A stretch of DNA of 64,000 nt, taken from assembly GCF_047345415.1 (NCBI RefSeq), contig NZ_JBLFEP010000003.1, positions 1-64,000 on the forward strand, read 5' to 3'. The position numbers were made by a program, and so were the translations under genes. Every line of letters begins with the position of its first letter. Positions within the stretch are counted from its first letter, which is position 1. Below, piece after piece: positions 35,260 to 44,006 of the stretch. A model generated the notes under the pieces. That model worked only from the letters and a program-made list of their open reading frames with translations, did no database searches and was not told where the DNA came from. The stretch comes from Maribacter_C sp947494565 (GTDB lineage Bacteria; Bacteroidota; Bacteroidia; Flavobacteriales; Flavobacteriaceae).

Positions 35260-35305
35260 GCGAATAATTGTTTCGACTAAGATATGTAAAGGGAAAATAA
35301 AAAAA

Positions 35306-35335
35306 GAACGCCCGTCGAGAATTCAACGGGCGTTC
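35306..35335 (-). terminator. Rho-independent terminator after the DUF2807 gene
   Basis: A 10-bp perfect stem (GAACGCCCGT / ACGGGCGTTC) with a 10-base loop is followed, reading on the minus strand, by TTTTTTTATTTT. It lies 22 bases after the DUF2807 stop and closes the PadR-PspC operon before the dipeptide epimerase gene. Confidence 0.92.
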
Positions 35336-35357
35336 TTGTGTTGGGTGGTTTTTTGAT

Positions 35358-36089
35358 TTAATATTTATGTACGCTACCTGAGACACTTTTCTTTTTCTCC
35401 ACATCGGGGTCACCTGAATACGAAATATTGCCGCCACTACTGGCATCGGCCATCAAGGATTCGGAAACTTGAATCTTTACATTTCCTCCACTACTGGCAT
35501 CAGCTGTGCAGATTCTGGTCTCAAGATCCTTGGCGTTGATGTTACCTCCGCTACTTACGTCTACATCTGCCGTATCGGCACGGCCATCAACATCTACATT
35601 GGCCCCGCTACTTGCATCGAGTTCAAGCTCTTGTGCGACGAGGTCAACGTCCAAAATTGCGCCACTACTTCCATCAACGACAAGTTCGTTGGCGTTCACG
35701 GTATTCTTGGTTTCTAAATGCGAACCACTAGACGCTCTAAGTTCTGTGATTTTTGGTAAGGATACATAAATATTCTTTGTTGCAGAACCGATATTTTCCT
35801 CTGCATGAATACGTAGTTTTCCATTTTTAATATCCGTTCGGATCAAATCGATGATGTTTTCATCGGCTTCGACTTCTATGGCGAACTCATCGGCTTGTGT
35901 TACATAGACCATTAGGCCTTCGGAAGCCGAAACCCTGGTGAACCCTTCTGAAGTAGATCTAGTGTCCGTTACTACATTTCCGTTGCCTCTTTTTCCGGTT
36001 CCGAAATCCCCAATTTGGATATCAAACCCACAGGATGATAAAAAAATGGATACTACTACGGCGATTGCTATTCTTGCTAGTGTTGTCAT
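35358..36089 (-). CDS. DUF2807 beta-helix lipoprotein with SSG repeats
   Basis: This 243-aa envelope protein has a lipoprotein signal (IFLSSCGF, Cys20) and a DUF2807 (GIN/auto-transporter head-like) domain. The first half has GFTRVSASEGLMVYVTQ and a KLRIHAEENI strand. The second half repeats a roughly 20-residue rung centred on (D)(A/V)SSG(G/A), at least six times (RASSGS, DGSSGA, DASSGA, DVSSGG, DASSGG, DASSGG), as in a right-handed beta-helix. It follows the PspC gene by 111 bases and is the last gene of the PadR module. A role in envelope-stress sensing or surface display is inference. Confidence 0.85.
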   Translation of the reverse strand: MTTLARIAIAVVVSIFLSSCGFDIQIGDFGTGKRGNGNVVTDTRSTSEGFTRVSASEGLMVYVTQADEFAIEVEADENIIDLIRTDIKNGKLRIHAEENIGSATKNIYVSLPKITELRASSGSHLETKNTVNANELVVDGSSGAILDVDLVAQELELDASSGANVDVDGRADTADVDVSSGGNINAKDLETRICTADASSGGNVKIQVSESLMADASSGGNISYSGDPDVEKKKSVSGSVHKY

Positions 36090-36200
36090 GATGATTGTTT
36101 TTAGATTGTTTCTTAATTGATGGTAAAGGTGCTGTTTATTGTTGTTTGAATTAAAAACTTTGAGCTGAACTGTTGCTTATATCTACTGAATTGTCGTCGT

Positions 36201-38003
36201 CTAATTTTTGCTGATTGTCTTCCTCATGGTCGTATCGCCGTCTTGAGCCTCGATTTTTATAACATTCTCTTGACTGTCGATATTAATATCCACTTTTTCG
36301 TCGTCATTGTCCTTTGCTTTGATACGGACTCCATCTTCGTTAATCTTCATTTTAAAGGATTCGCCGTCTTCATCGTTGATATTGATATCGATACCCTCTC
36401 CGTTGATCCGAATGCGATTATCCCCATCTTCGGCATCCTCCTCGAATTCATCGGGACAATTCTGGCATTCCAGAACTCCATCATTCCGCATTTTCCACAA
36501 ATAGTCCTCCAAGCTTGAAATGGCCTTGTCGGTCTGCGCTCGAATGGTCCAATTTCTTCTGTTCGAAGGATTATATGCGATATGCTGCCCCTCAGGAAGA
36601 TATAGATTGACCCGAACTTCTTGATCGTTGAACTTGCTTTGGTCTTGTGTCGTCAGGTAGTTATCAAAATATACGGTGTTTCCGCGTTGGGTATATCCAT
36701 AGTTTATGCGCTCTGCCGTTTGTCGGGCCTCTTGAAAAGAAGGTCCATTGGCCTCTTTGCGAACGGATATCAGCACCACAGTATCATTTGTTTTCTTTAT
36801 ATTGAACCGTACATCTTCAGATTGCAGGGTGGGTTTACCCTCATCATCATAGATCAAGATCATGTCGTTCATACGAATATGCTCTTCACTGTCATAGAAT
36901 TCGGAGGAAGCCAATTCGAAATTCAAGGTATCCGATTCATTTTCAAGGTATAGAGGAGTTTCACTACTTACGCTACCGGTGAAAGCGTGGGAGGCCGCCT
37001 CACGAACACCAAGAACGATCAAGGTTATTATTGAGATCAACCATAGGCCAAGAAGCGAAAACTTTGCAATGTTGCCGATTGACTTTAGGTTGGAAACCAA
37101 AATCTTCAACCCTAAGTAGAGTAGAAAGAAGAAGGGAATACCCACGGCAAAGAACACCAAGAGTGATATCAACCATATCGGGGCTCCTGTTATGCTATTG
37201 ATAGCGCCGTCTAAGCCAGGTAGATGAAACCAATCCAAAGTACCTACGGTCAATAGACCTACGAACATCCCTATGATAGTTGCCGCCCCTATAATAATCA
37301 ATAGGATACCGATAAATTTTCCGAACACCTTGAAAAAGAACATGATGATATCGCCTATAGTATCAAAGAACGACTTACCCGTGCTCTTTACTTTACTATA
37401 GTCGGCGTTTTTTACTTTGTCTGCAACATCATCAAAGCCTTCCTTTACTTTTCGCTGTATATTGTCAATGTTAACGGCTTCACCTTTCATATCCAATTTT
37501 TGCGATGTGGTAGCCGCTTCAGGAACCAGAATCCAAAGAAGAATGTAGGCGATGAAACCAAAGCCGGTAAATACGCCAAGTAAGATAAAGATAATGCGTA
37601 TCCAAAGTGCATCGAAGCCTAGATAGTGCTCCAATCCGGAACATACACCACCGATATACTTGGTTTCTATATCGCGATAGAGCTTTTTGGATTTTCTTGG
37701 CTCGGTTCTAGGTCGAGGCTCGTCTTCAAAGATATCCTCATCGACCATATAGTCTTCAGGTTGCCCCATAATCGAGATAACTTCGTCCACTTCTTTTTGC
37801 GTGATTACCTGTCTCTCGTCAGCTAGTTTCTCATGAAAGAGTTCCGCGATCCTTGCTTCGATATCTGCTAGGATTTCATCACTGCCCGGGGTATTTGCGA
37901 ATGATCGTTTTACCGATTCTAGGTAACGTCGCATTTTTGTATACGCATCCTCATCGATGTGGAAGAGTACGTTTGCTAGATTTATATTGACTGTCTTGTT
38001 CAT
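36201..38003 (-). CDS. PspC-domain envelope stress membrane protein
   Basis: This 600-aa protein starts with a cytosolic region (residues 1-110) rich in acidic and helical sequence. The PspC domain follows (about 108-165), with KLYRDIETKYIGGVCSGLEHYLG and then two hydrophobic segments. Several more membrane segments lie at about 225-345. The C-terminal 200 residues are likely periplasmic and beta-rich with repeated D-I-N-I-x-D patterns (GIDININDEDGE, VDINIDSQENVIKIEAQDGD). PspC proteins act in phage-shock-type envelope stress responses. The padR gene lies 38 bases upstream, so PadR probably controls it. Confidence 0.88.
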   Translation of the reverse strand: MNKTVNINLANVLFHIDEDAYTKMRRYLESVKRSFANTPGSDEILADIEARIAELFHEKLADERQVITQKEVDEVISIMGQPEDYMVDEDIFEDEPRPRTEPRKSKKLYRDIETKYIGGVCSGLEHYLGFDALWIRIIFILLGVFTGFGFIAYILLWILVPEAATTSQKLDMKGEAVNIDNIQRKVKEGFDDVADKVKNADYSKVKSTGKSFFDTIGDIIMFFFKVFGKFIGILLIIIGAATIIGMFVGLLTVGTLDWFHLPGLDGAINSITGAPIWLISLLVFFAVGIPFFFLLYLGLKILVSNLKSIGNIAKFSLLGLWLISIITLIVLGVREAASHAFTGSVSSETPLYLENESDTLNFELASSEFYDSEEHIRMNDMILIYDDEGKPTLQSEDVRFNIKKTNDTVVLISVRKEANGPSFQEARQTAERINYGYTQRGNTVYFDNYLTTQDQSKFNDQEVRVNLYLPEGQHIAYNPSNRRNWTIRAQTDKAISSLEDYLWKMRNDGVLECQNCPDEFEEDAEDGDNRIRINGEGIDININDEDGESFKMKINEDGVRIKAKDNDDEKVDINIDSQENVIKIEAQDGDTTMRKTISKN

Positions 38004-38019
38004 TTTTTGCTGTTTTTTT

Positions 38020-38041
38020 ACTCAAGTACGCTTGCTTGAGT
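38020..38041. repeat. Inverted repeat between padR and the PspC gene
   Basis: Arms ACTCAAG (38020-38026) and CTTGAGT (38035-38041) flank an 8-base loop. It fills the short gap between the padR stop and the PspC start, downstream of the padR stop on the minus strand. There is no T-run in the minus direction, so it is not a classical terminator. It may tune expression between the two genes. Confidence 0.5.
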
Positions 38042-38371
38042 CTATTTTTTGTTGGTTACTAGATTTGTTGCACTTCGTAGTTCATCCCAGGTGGTATCCA
38101 ATTCCTTCAGAAACAATTTACCGGTTTCCGTTAAGGTGTAATACTTTCTTGGGGGACCAGAGGTCGATTCTTCCCAACGATAGTTGAGCAATCCCGCATT
38201 TTTTAGTCTTGTCAATAGGGGGTATATCGTACCTTCTACAACAAGCATCCTCGCATCTTTTAGGGTGGATAAGATCTCGGAAGCGTATTTGTCATGTCCA
38301 TTTAAAATGGAAAGGATGCAATACTCGAGTACCCCCTTGCGCATTTGTGCTTTTGTGTTTTCTACGTTCAT
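38042..38371 (-). CDS. PadR-family transcriptional regulator
   Basis: This 109-aa winged-helix repressor begins MNVENTKAQMRKGVLEYCILSIL, continues with the recognition region KDARMLVVEGTIYPLLTRLKNAGLL and the wing ESTSGPPRKYYTLTETGK, and ends in a short dimerisation helix. The frame is open 28 codons further upstream to 38455, but the ATG at 38371 matches the usual family N terminus and has a purine-rich AAGAAA upstream. It lies in the same direction as the PspC and DUF2807 genes. It is the likely binder of the inverted repeat at 39130-39150. Confidence 0.92.
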   Translation of the reverse strand: MNVENTKAQMRKGVLEYCILSILNGHDKYASEILSTLKDARMLVVEGTIYPLLTRLKNAGLLNYRWEESTSGPPRKYYTLTETGKLFLKELDTTWDELRSATNLVTNKK

Positions 38372-38615
38372 AATTTCTTTTTTCTTTTTGGGTCCTACCT
38401 GCCTACTGGTGGTTTGGCTTCCTTCTGTTTTGATTTTGGAAATGGTGGTCCGCATAGATTAACTGTTCGTTTTTTGAATGATGAATAAACATTCCGATTG
38501 AACTGCCTATAGACAGGTTTTGATTGATTGATGTTACTTTTTTGGCGGTTGGCACAAATTTTAGTTTAGTGATTAATGAATAAACTTCAGATCAAGGTGT
38601 GATGAATACCTTTGG

Positions 38616-39089
38616 TTATTTAATGAATTTTATGGTTAATGGATACTCAAAAAGTTGTCCTTCATTGGTTCTAATGGTTGCTAAAATGGTATATACTAAA
38701 TTCACGATAAACAATACCCCTTGGCCCAATCCTGCGATTCCGATAGGAAACCACCACCAGCCGAAACGAAAGTCATCAGAGTCGATACTGATGTTGAGAT
38801 TGTTAAAGGTGTTGAGGCTGTCAAACCCAAAATCGAAAATATTAGGTAAGAAACCCACAAAGAACGGAATGCTGATGATACCCAATAAAATAGAGTAGAG
38901 GAGCAGACTGATTTGAAAGTTCAAGGCTTGCTTCCCATTATAATCCACAAATTCATATTGTTTTTTATTTGCTGTCCATAAGACCAATGGAATGATAAAA
39001 TTTCCAAAAGGAATAAAGAACTTTGAGAAGGTCGATGCGTGTATGGCAGCTGCTAAATTCCGTTCATGTTTTGATAAAGTATCTGTCAT
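38616..39089 (-). CDS. DUF4870 small membrane protein
   Basis: This 157-aa inner-membrane protein has the DUF4870 pattern: an N-terminal ERNLAAAIHASTFSKFFIPFGNFIIPLVLW, the charged turn KKQYEFVDYNGKQALNFQ, then two more hydrophobic segments (about 60-82 and 115-140) and a C-terminal TIRTNEGQLFEYPLTI. Function is unknown. It precedes padR by 245 bases on the same strand and directly follows the candidate PadR operator, so it is probably the first gene of a PadR-controlled envelope operon. Confidence 0.85.
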   Translation of the reverse strand: MTDTLSKHERNLAAAIHASTFSKFFIPFGNFIIPLVLWTANKKQYEFVDYNGKQALNFQISLLLYSILLGIISIPFFVGFLPNIFDFGFDSLNTFNNLNISIDSDDFRFGWWWFPIGIAGLGQGVLFIVNLVYTILATIRTNEGQLFEYPLTIKFIK

Positions 39090-39129
39090 GGCTTAGTAAT
39101 TTCTTATGCAAATATATATTTAAAAGATG

Positions 39130-39150
39130 GTACTATGCAACACATAGTAC
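39130..39150. promoter_or_regulatory. Inverted repeat GTACTATG-N5-CATAGTAC, candidate PadR operator
   Basis: Two perfect 8-base arms (39130-39137 and 39143-39150) are separated by CAACA. It lies 41 bases upstream of the DUF4870 start and 73 bases upstream of the divergent gene at 39223. PadR-type repressors bind short dyads of this kind with ATG/CAT half sites, and the padR gene is in the adjacent operon. Binding is inferred. Confidence 0.6.
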
Positions 39151-39222
39151 TTAAATTTAACATTTAATTAACAATTAAAAATTGGATTATTTTAGATACT
39201 TTTAGTGAAAATATAGAGCGAA

Positions 39223-39678
39223 ATGGCAGTAACAGCGGGCAAATTGAATACTTTCTCCTTTTTTAAATTACCATCGGCTTGGTGGTGCGGGGTACGACTA
39301 AAATATATCGATAAAGAGCGGGCAGTAGTGACAGTTCGGCATAAATGGTTCAATCAAAACCCGTTTAAATCGATGTTTTGGGCGGTGCAGGGCATGGCTG
39401 CGGAGCTGACAACTGGGGCTATGATGATCGATCAGATAGAAGATAGTGGGCATAAAATATCGATGTTGGTCGCGAACAATACGGCCAATTTCTCCAAAAA
39501 GGCCACTGGCAAGATAACCTTTACCTGTGAAGACGGTAACCTGATCAAAGATGCTTTAGACAAGACCATCGCCACAGGGGAGGGGCAGACCATTTGGATG
39601 AAGTCCGTTGGGGTTAATGAAGAAGGCATCATAGTATCGACATTTAATTTTGAGTGGACGGTCAGATTGAAGCTATGA
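39223..39678 (+). CDS. DUF4442 hotdog-fold protein (thioesterase-like)
   Basis: This 151-aa protein matches the DUF4442 group of hotdog-fold proteins related to PaaI-type acyl-CoA thioesterases. Visible features are PSAWWCGVRLKYIDKERAVVTV, the helix NPFKSMFWAVQGMAAELTTGAMM which is the hotdog helix, and strands KISMLVANNTANFSKKATG. No catalytic residue can be named with certainty. It is transcribed away from the DUF4870 gene and is followed 78 bases later by the AIM24-like gene. A role in acyl-CoA or lipid handling is a family-level guess. Confidence 0.75.
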   Translation: MAVTAGKLNTFSFFKLPSAWWCGVRLKYIDKERAVVTVRHKWFNQNPFKSMFWAVQGMAAELTTGAMMIDQIEDSGHKISMLVANNTANFSKKATGKITFTCEDGNLIKDALDKTIATGEGQTIWMKSVGVNEEGIIVSTFNFEWTVRLKL

Positions 39679-39756
39679 TTCCATATTTTTTCATAAAACC
39701 TGTAACAAAACTAGGGTACCCATCAACTAACTAGCGTCAACAAAAAAATTAAATAC

Positions 39757-40554
39757 ATGAACGCACATGAAATAGACTACGACATTTATGGCGAAGAAAT
39801 GCAATATGTCGAAATAGAACTGGACCCTCAAGAAGCTGTGGTTGCTGAGGCCGGTAGCTTTATGATGATGGACACGGATATTAAAATGGATACCATTTTT
39901 GGCGATGGTTCCAATCAAGACAAAGGGGTCTTAGGCAAAATATTTTCAGCCGGGAAACGAATGCTTACAGGTGAAAGTCTTTTTATGACCGCTTTCTTGA
40001 ACATCGGTCGTGACAAACGAAAAGTCAGTTTTGCTTCTCCCTATCCCGGAAAGATCGTGCCCATTGACTTAGCGACCATGCGGGGCAAGTTTATTTGCCA
40101 AAAAGATGCCTTTTTATGTGCTGCAAAAGGCGTATCCGTAGGAATTGAATTCTCCAAGAAGCTAGGCCGTGGCCTTTTTGGTGGCGAAGGTTTTATTATG
40201 CAAAAGTTAGAAGGTGACGGTATGGCCTTCGTGCATGCCGGTGGTACACTGGCAAAAAAAGAACTTGCGCCGGGCGAAGTTCTAAAGGTCGACACCGGTT
40301 GTATCGTTGGGTTCGATCAGAGTGTGGATTATGATATTGAATTCATTGGAGGTATTAAAAACACGGTATTTGGTGGTGAAGGACTTTTTTTTGCAACCCT
40401 TCGCGGGCCGGGTACGGTCTATATTCAATCCTTGCCTTTTAGTCGATTGGCAGGTCGGGTACTTGCCGCCCTGCCTAGAGGTGGTAAGGATAAAGGAGAA
40501 GGTAGTATACTCGGAACCCTCGGCGATATTGTCGGAGGGGATCAAGGATTTTAA
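39757..40554 (+). CDS. AIM24 / TIGR00266 family protein
   Basis: This 265-aa cytosolic protein belongs to the widespread TIGR00266 family. It shows MQYVEIELDPQEAVVAEAGSF at the start, FFTAFLN-like SLFMTAFLNIG, FASPYPGKIVPIDL, a glycine-rich GLFGGEGFIMQKLEGDG, and the C-terminal GGEGLFFATLRGPGTVYIQSLPFSRLA block. It is a beta-structure related to the yeast AIM24 fold and its function in bacteria is not known. It stands as a single gene; the 112-base region after it shows only a weak, imperfect hairpin near 40590-40607. Confidence 0.88.
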   Translation: MNAHEIDYDIYGEEMQYVEIELDPQEAVVAEAGSFMMMDTDIKMDTIFGDGSNQDKGVLGKIFSAGKRMLTGESLFMTAFLNIGRDKRKVSFASPYPGKIVPIDLATMRGKFICQKDAFLCAAKGVSVGIEFSKKLGRGLFGGEGFIMQKLEGDGMAFVHAGGTLAKKELAPGEVLKVDTGCIVGFDQSVDYDIEFIGGIKNTVFGGEGLFFATLRGPGTVYIQSLPFSRLAGRVLAALPRGGKDKGEGSILGTLGDIVGGDQGF

Positions 40555-40666
40555 GAGGAATACTTAGGTTCGATCGGGGTCGTAGGCAACCGCTTGGTTT
40601 GCACAGCGACTCCGCTCGATTTTTCAGGTATTTTATTGAGTATCTTTGGTGTTTAGATTACACCAA

Positions 40667-41320
40667 ATGAATTTTCAGAACCAAATCACTTTCCTTAAGG
40701 AGCTTCAACAGAACAATACTAAAGAATGGATGGATGCCCATCGCAAATGGTATAAAGAAGTTCGTGATGATTTTATCGGATGGCTGGATGAAATGAATGC
40801 GGAATTGGCCGCTATTGACGATGACTATTATGATACTCCGGGCCGTAAGGGCATTAATCGTATCAATAACAACCTCATGTTCCATCCAAATAAACCTATT
40901 TATAAAGATCATTTTGGCGCAGGTCTTGACAAGCGTCCCAATACAGGTGACTTCTATGTGGAAATCGGTATTGAACGCTCGATGTTCGCGGGTGGATTAT
41001 GGCGACCTGATTCCAAACGACTACGGAGCATTCGCGATGCTATCGATTATGATGGGGAGGAATTTCAGAAAATCTTAAACAAAAAATCGTTCAAGACACT
41101 CTTTGGTGACTTATATGAAGATGTCAAACTGACCAATGCTCCCAAAGGTTTTTCAAATGACCACCCGCATATTGATTTGCTGCGCCACAAAACCTTTGCC
41201 GTAGCCACTGAATTCTCAACAAAGGAAGTCCTAGGACATGATTTTGAAAAGAAGGTGATTAAGGCCTACAAAGAAATGCTACCTTTCAGAAGGTATCTGA
41301 ATCAAGCGATTACAGTTTGA
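40667..41320 (+). CDS. DUF2461 (TIGR02453) protein
   Basis: This 217-aa protein is a DUF2461 family member. It starts MNFQNQITFLKELQQNNTKEW; the family's FLxELxxNNxxxWF motif is clear. Other blocks are NRINNNLMFHPNKPIYKDHF and GDFYVEIGIERSMFAGGLWRP. The family function is not established. A TTG at 40646 would add 7 residues; the ATG at 40667 is preferred. It is convergent with the M81 peptidase-like gene, 6 bases apart, with no terminator seen. Confidence 0.88.
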   Translation: MNFQNQITFLKELQQNNTKEWMDAHRKWYKEVRDDFIGWLDEMNAELAAIDDDYYDTPGRKGINRINNNLMFHPNKPIYKDHFGAGLDKRPNTGDFYVEIGIERSMFAGGLWRPDSKRLRSIRDAIDYDGEEFQKILNKKSFKTLFGDLYEDVKLTNAPKGFSNDHPHIDLLRHKTFAVATEFSTKEVLGHDFEKKVIKAYKEMLPFRRYLNQAITV

Positions 41321-41326
41321 TATTGG

Positions 41327-42898
41327 TTAGTCAACAGCATCGGAAGCCCTCAATAAGCGCGCGCTTAAATCGGGGTCTTCCATAGCTATATCTAAAGGAA
41401 ACATGGGACGTTTGATGTTCTTATAGCCCAGACGTTCGAGATCTTGATCTACTCCTCCTGGTGTTAGTGCCATAATCCAACCCTTACGCATATCATAGAG
41501 TTCGGGTACCAGATACCCGATTTTAACGACGACGATATCCGTTTCCCTTGGTTTCAGATTCAAATCCGTAAAATCACTTTCTTGGTGGTAGGGCTTTCTT
41601 TTTTTGGTGACGATGACATGGATGCTCCCTACTTGAACCACCACTTCAACTTCCGCATCACGATCACCTTCTTTGATAGCGGTAATGGTACCTTCAAGCG
41701 CTATGGGAGGTGCAAATCGGTTATCGACCTGTGCCCCTACCATACCCTTTACTTTTTTTCCAATGCCCGACTTTAGGGCTTCTTCAATCAACTCCGGACC
41801 GGGAATGGAAGCATAAATCAATGAGGGGCTATTTTCCGATTTAAACTCGGGTCGGGCCAACAGTTGTTGTAGCGTCCAACTGACATCGCCAGCCCCACCC
41901 GCTGTTGGGTTATCGCCCATATCGCTGATGATAAAAGGAGATTCCTTATGGGCTAAGGCCATTTGTAGGCTTTCTTCCAAAGTGGCCACCGGCGCTACGA
42001 ATTCAAAATCATGCCGCACTTTCCAAAAGGCGTTGGCCAATTTTTCGGCCCCAGCAATGACCTGTTCTTTGTCGTCTCCGGTTACCATGACCACGGCATG
42101 ATTGCGAGGCTCATCGGCCCAGGCGTATCCTATCCAGATGGCAGCATCGATAACTCCTTCTTGGTTTTCTACAGATGGAATCTGCGCATATAGGCCCTTA
42201 CCAGGCGCTATACGTGTACTTGTTTTTTCCCCAGGTAACAGAATCGGTACGGGTACCCATGCTTTGAAATTTGGTTTTCCTTTTCCATTCTCCAAACGGT
42301 CAAGCATATTTGTGATGGCCCGTGCCTTTGATTCAAGGGCATCTTCATGGGGCGCCATCCGATAGCAGGTAATCAGATCGGAATGTTCGGCCAACCTTTT
42401 GGAAACGTTTCCATGTAAATCCATAGATGTGGAAATCAAGGCATCGGTACCGATTACGTCGCGAATCCGTTGAATAAGATCGCCCTCTGCATCTTCCAAT
42501 CCTACGACGCTCATCGCTCCATGAATATCAAAGAACAACCCGTCATAAGGTCCGTTTTCCTTCAACATTTTCAGGGTCTTTGCGACCATTGATTCATAGG
42601 CTTCACGAGTAACGATTCCTCCAGGGAGGGATTTACCAAGAAGGGTAGGTACCCAATCGGCACGATTACGAATAGCGGTCCCTTCCTCAAAAAAGGGGTA
42701 TCTGCCGAAAATGGAATCCCCGATTCGTGCATGAAAAGCTTCTTCATGGGTTTGGGCCGGGGAGAAGGTGCTTGACTCGATACCGATACCGGCAATCGCA
42801 ATGCGCGGTAACTTCTTTTCCGTGGCCTCGCCTTCATTTTTCGATTTACAATTGATGACCAGGCAGAGTAGGAGTATTAGGAACATTGGTTTTTTCAT
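41327..42898 (-). CDS. Exported M81/MlrC-type metallopeptidase-like lipoprotein
   Basis: This 523-aa protein is related to MlrC, the zinc hydrolase of microcystin breakdown. The start at the ATG 42898 gives a lipoprotein signal (LLCLVINC, Cys17). The N-terminal DUF1485 part has IAGIGIESSTFSP, FFDIHGAM (near 128), MDLHGNVS and YRMAPHEDA with likely metal-binding His and Asp. The C-terminal MlrC domain has SDMGDNPTAGGAGD (near 313). Cytosolic forms are usual, so an exported lipoprotein form is unusual. It follows the TIM-barrel gene by 18 bases and is probably co-transcribed with it. The natural substrate is unknown. Confidence 0.85.
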   Translation of the reverse strand: MKKPMFLILLLCLVINCKSKNEGEATEKKLPRIAIAGIGIESSTFSPAQTHEEAFHARIGDSIFGRYPFFEEGTAIRNRADWVPTLLGKSLPGGIVTREAYESMVAKTLKMLKENGPYDGLFFDIHGAMSVVGLEDAEGDLIQRIRDVIGTDALISTSMDLHGNVSKRLAEHSDLITCYRMAPHEDALESKARAITNMLDRLENGKGKPNFKAWVPVPILLPGEKTSTRIAPGKGLYAQIPSVENQEGVIDAAIWIGYAWADEPRNHAVVMVTGDDKEQVIAGAEKLANAFWKVRHDFEFVAPVATLEESLQMALAHKESPFIISDMGDNPTAGGAGDVSWTLQQLLARPEFKSENSPSLIYASIPGPELIEEALKSGIGKKVKGMVGAQVDNRFAPPIALEGTITAIKEGDRDAEVEVVVQVGSIHVIVTKKRKPYHQESDFTDLNLKPRETDIVVVKIGYLVPELYDMRKGWIMALTPGGVDQDLERLGYKNIKRPMFPLDIAMEDPDLSARLLRASDAVD

Positions 42899-42916
42899 AG
42901 AATGGGATTTTACCAA

Positions 42917-43894
42917 TTAAAGGATATTCGAAAGTGATTTTTTGACCATGGCATACGTTTTTTCATAACTGTGTTTTAGTAAGGTCTCGGCGTCCATAGT
43001 ATCCCAATACCCTTTATTGAAAAGTTCTACGGATAGTCCACCGCGAAACCCGGCGTGATAGAGCTTCGGTATGACGGTATCAAAGGGGCAGACACCTTCA
43101 CCAGGTAATACCCGATCGGAATCTTTCAGTTGGTCATAGGCCGGACTTGCTGGATAATCGTTCATGTGAATGACGGGCAATCTTTTGCCGTTTAGTATAT
43201 CGATAGTGTCCCAGTCGTTACCTCCACGGTAAATATGATAGAAATCTAGAAGCATGGTGGCTTTCGGATGGCCCGTCGCGATAACGATATGCGCACAGTC
43301 CGCTACCTTATGTAAGGCACCCATTCCCCATAATTCGATTAAGGGCGTCACTCCGGTTTCATCCCCTAGCGCTAGAATGGTATTGTAGCGAGCGGTATAT
43401 ACATCGTACTTGTTTGGATCCAGGGCAGTGATACCTTGCACGGGAGTTGCTATGTATTGACCGCCCAATGAGGCAGTTATGTTCATTTCTTCACGAAGTT
43501 GTTCAAGTGCTATTTTACGCTCATCAGCGTCATCACTGCACCATTTGGAAAACCCGATGATGTTTTCAAGTGTAAGTTGATAGCTTTCCAATTTTTGCTT
43601 AAGTGCTTCGGCCGTCCCGCCATTTTTCAAATAGGCCTTGATATCGCGCATCCATAATTCGATACCGTTAAACCCTGCTTGCCCTACCATATCGATTTGA
43701 ACATCCGCGGCGAGTTTATAATGCATCAGGGTAGAGGTATTCAAACTGACCCTCATGGGCAATTTATCCCTGTTTTCGTCATTTGTGGTCTTTGGCCTTT
43801 GTGCCTGGGCTGTGAAAGCATACCCACCAAGGGCAAGCATCGAAGCCTTGACACTTGTAGAAATGGCTTTTCTCCTTGTAATTTTATTTTTCAT
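42917..43894 (-). CDS. Exported sugar isomerase/epimerase-like TIM-barrel protein
   Basis: This 325-aa xylose-isomerase-like (AP endonuclease 2 family) TIM-barrel protein has a twin-arginine type leader (KITRRKAISTSVKASMLALGG) ending near AQAQ. Metal-binding blocks include PLIELWGMG (near 187), TMLLDFYHIYRGGND (near 213), IHMNDYPAS (near 244) and LSVELFNKGYW (near 290). Such proteins isomerise or epimerise sugars or keto-sugars, or cut keto-glycosides, in the periplasm. It faces the GMC oxidoreductase genes divergently (112-base gap), which suggests a shared oxidative sugar pathway. Confidence 0.83.
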   Translation of the reverse strand: MKNKITRRKAISTSVKASMLALGGYAFTAQAQRPKTTNDENRDKLPMRVSLNTSTLMHYKLAADVQIDMVGQAGFNGIELWMRDIKAYLKNGGTAEALKQKLESYQLTLENIIGFSKWCSDDADERKIALEQLREEMNITASLGGQYIATPVQGITALDPNKYDVYTARYNTILALGDETGVTPLIELWGMGALHKVADCAHIVIATGHPKATMLLDFYHIYRGGNDWDTIDILNGKRLPVIHMNDYPASPAYDQLKDSDRVLPGEGVCPFDTVIPKLYHAGFRGGLSVELFNKGYWDTMDAETLLKHSYEKTYAMVKKSLSNIL

Positions 43895-44006
43895 GTTCGT
43901 GTTGGTTGCGCAAAGATTAAAGATAACGCCAAAAATCCATTAATAAAAAAGGGGCATTGCGCTCCAGACTTTTAATGCCTATCTTGAGAACTCCTAATGA
44001 TATCAT

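Noticed and set aside
40577..40626. Imperfect hairpin after the AIM24-like gene
   Set aside because: The stem GTCG...CGAC has internal mismatches and only a short T-run follows, so it is not called a terminator.
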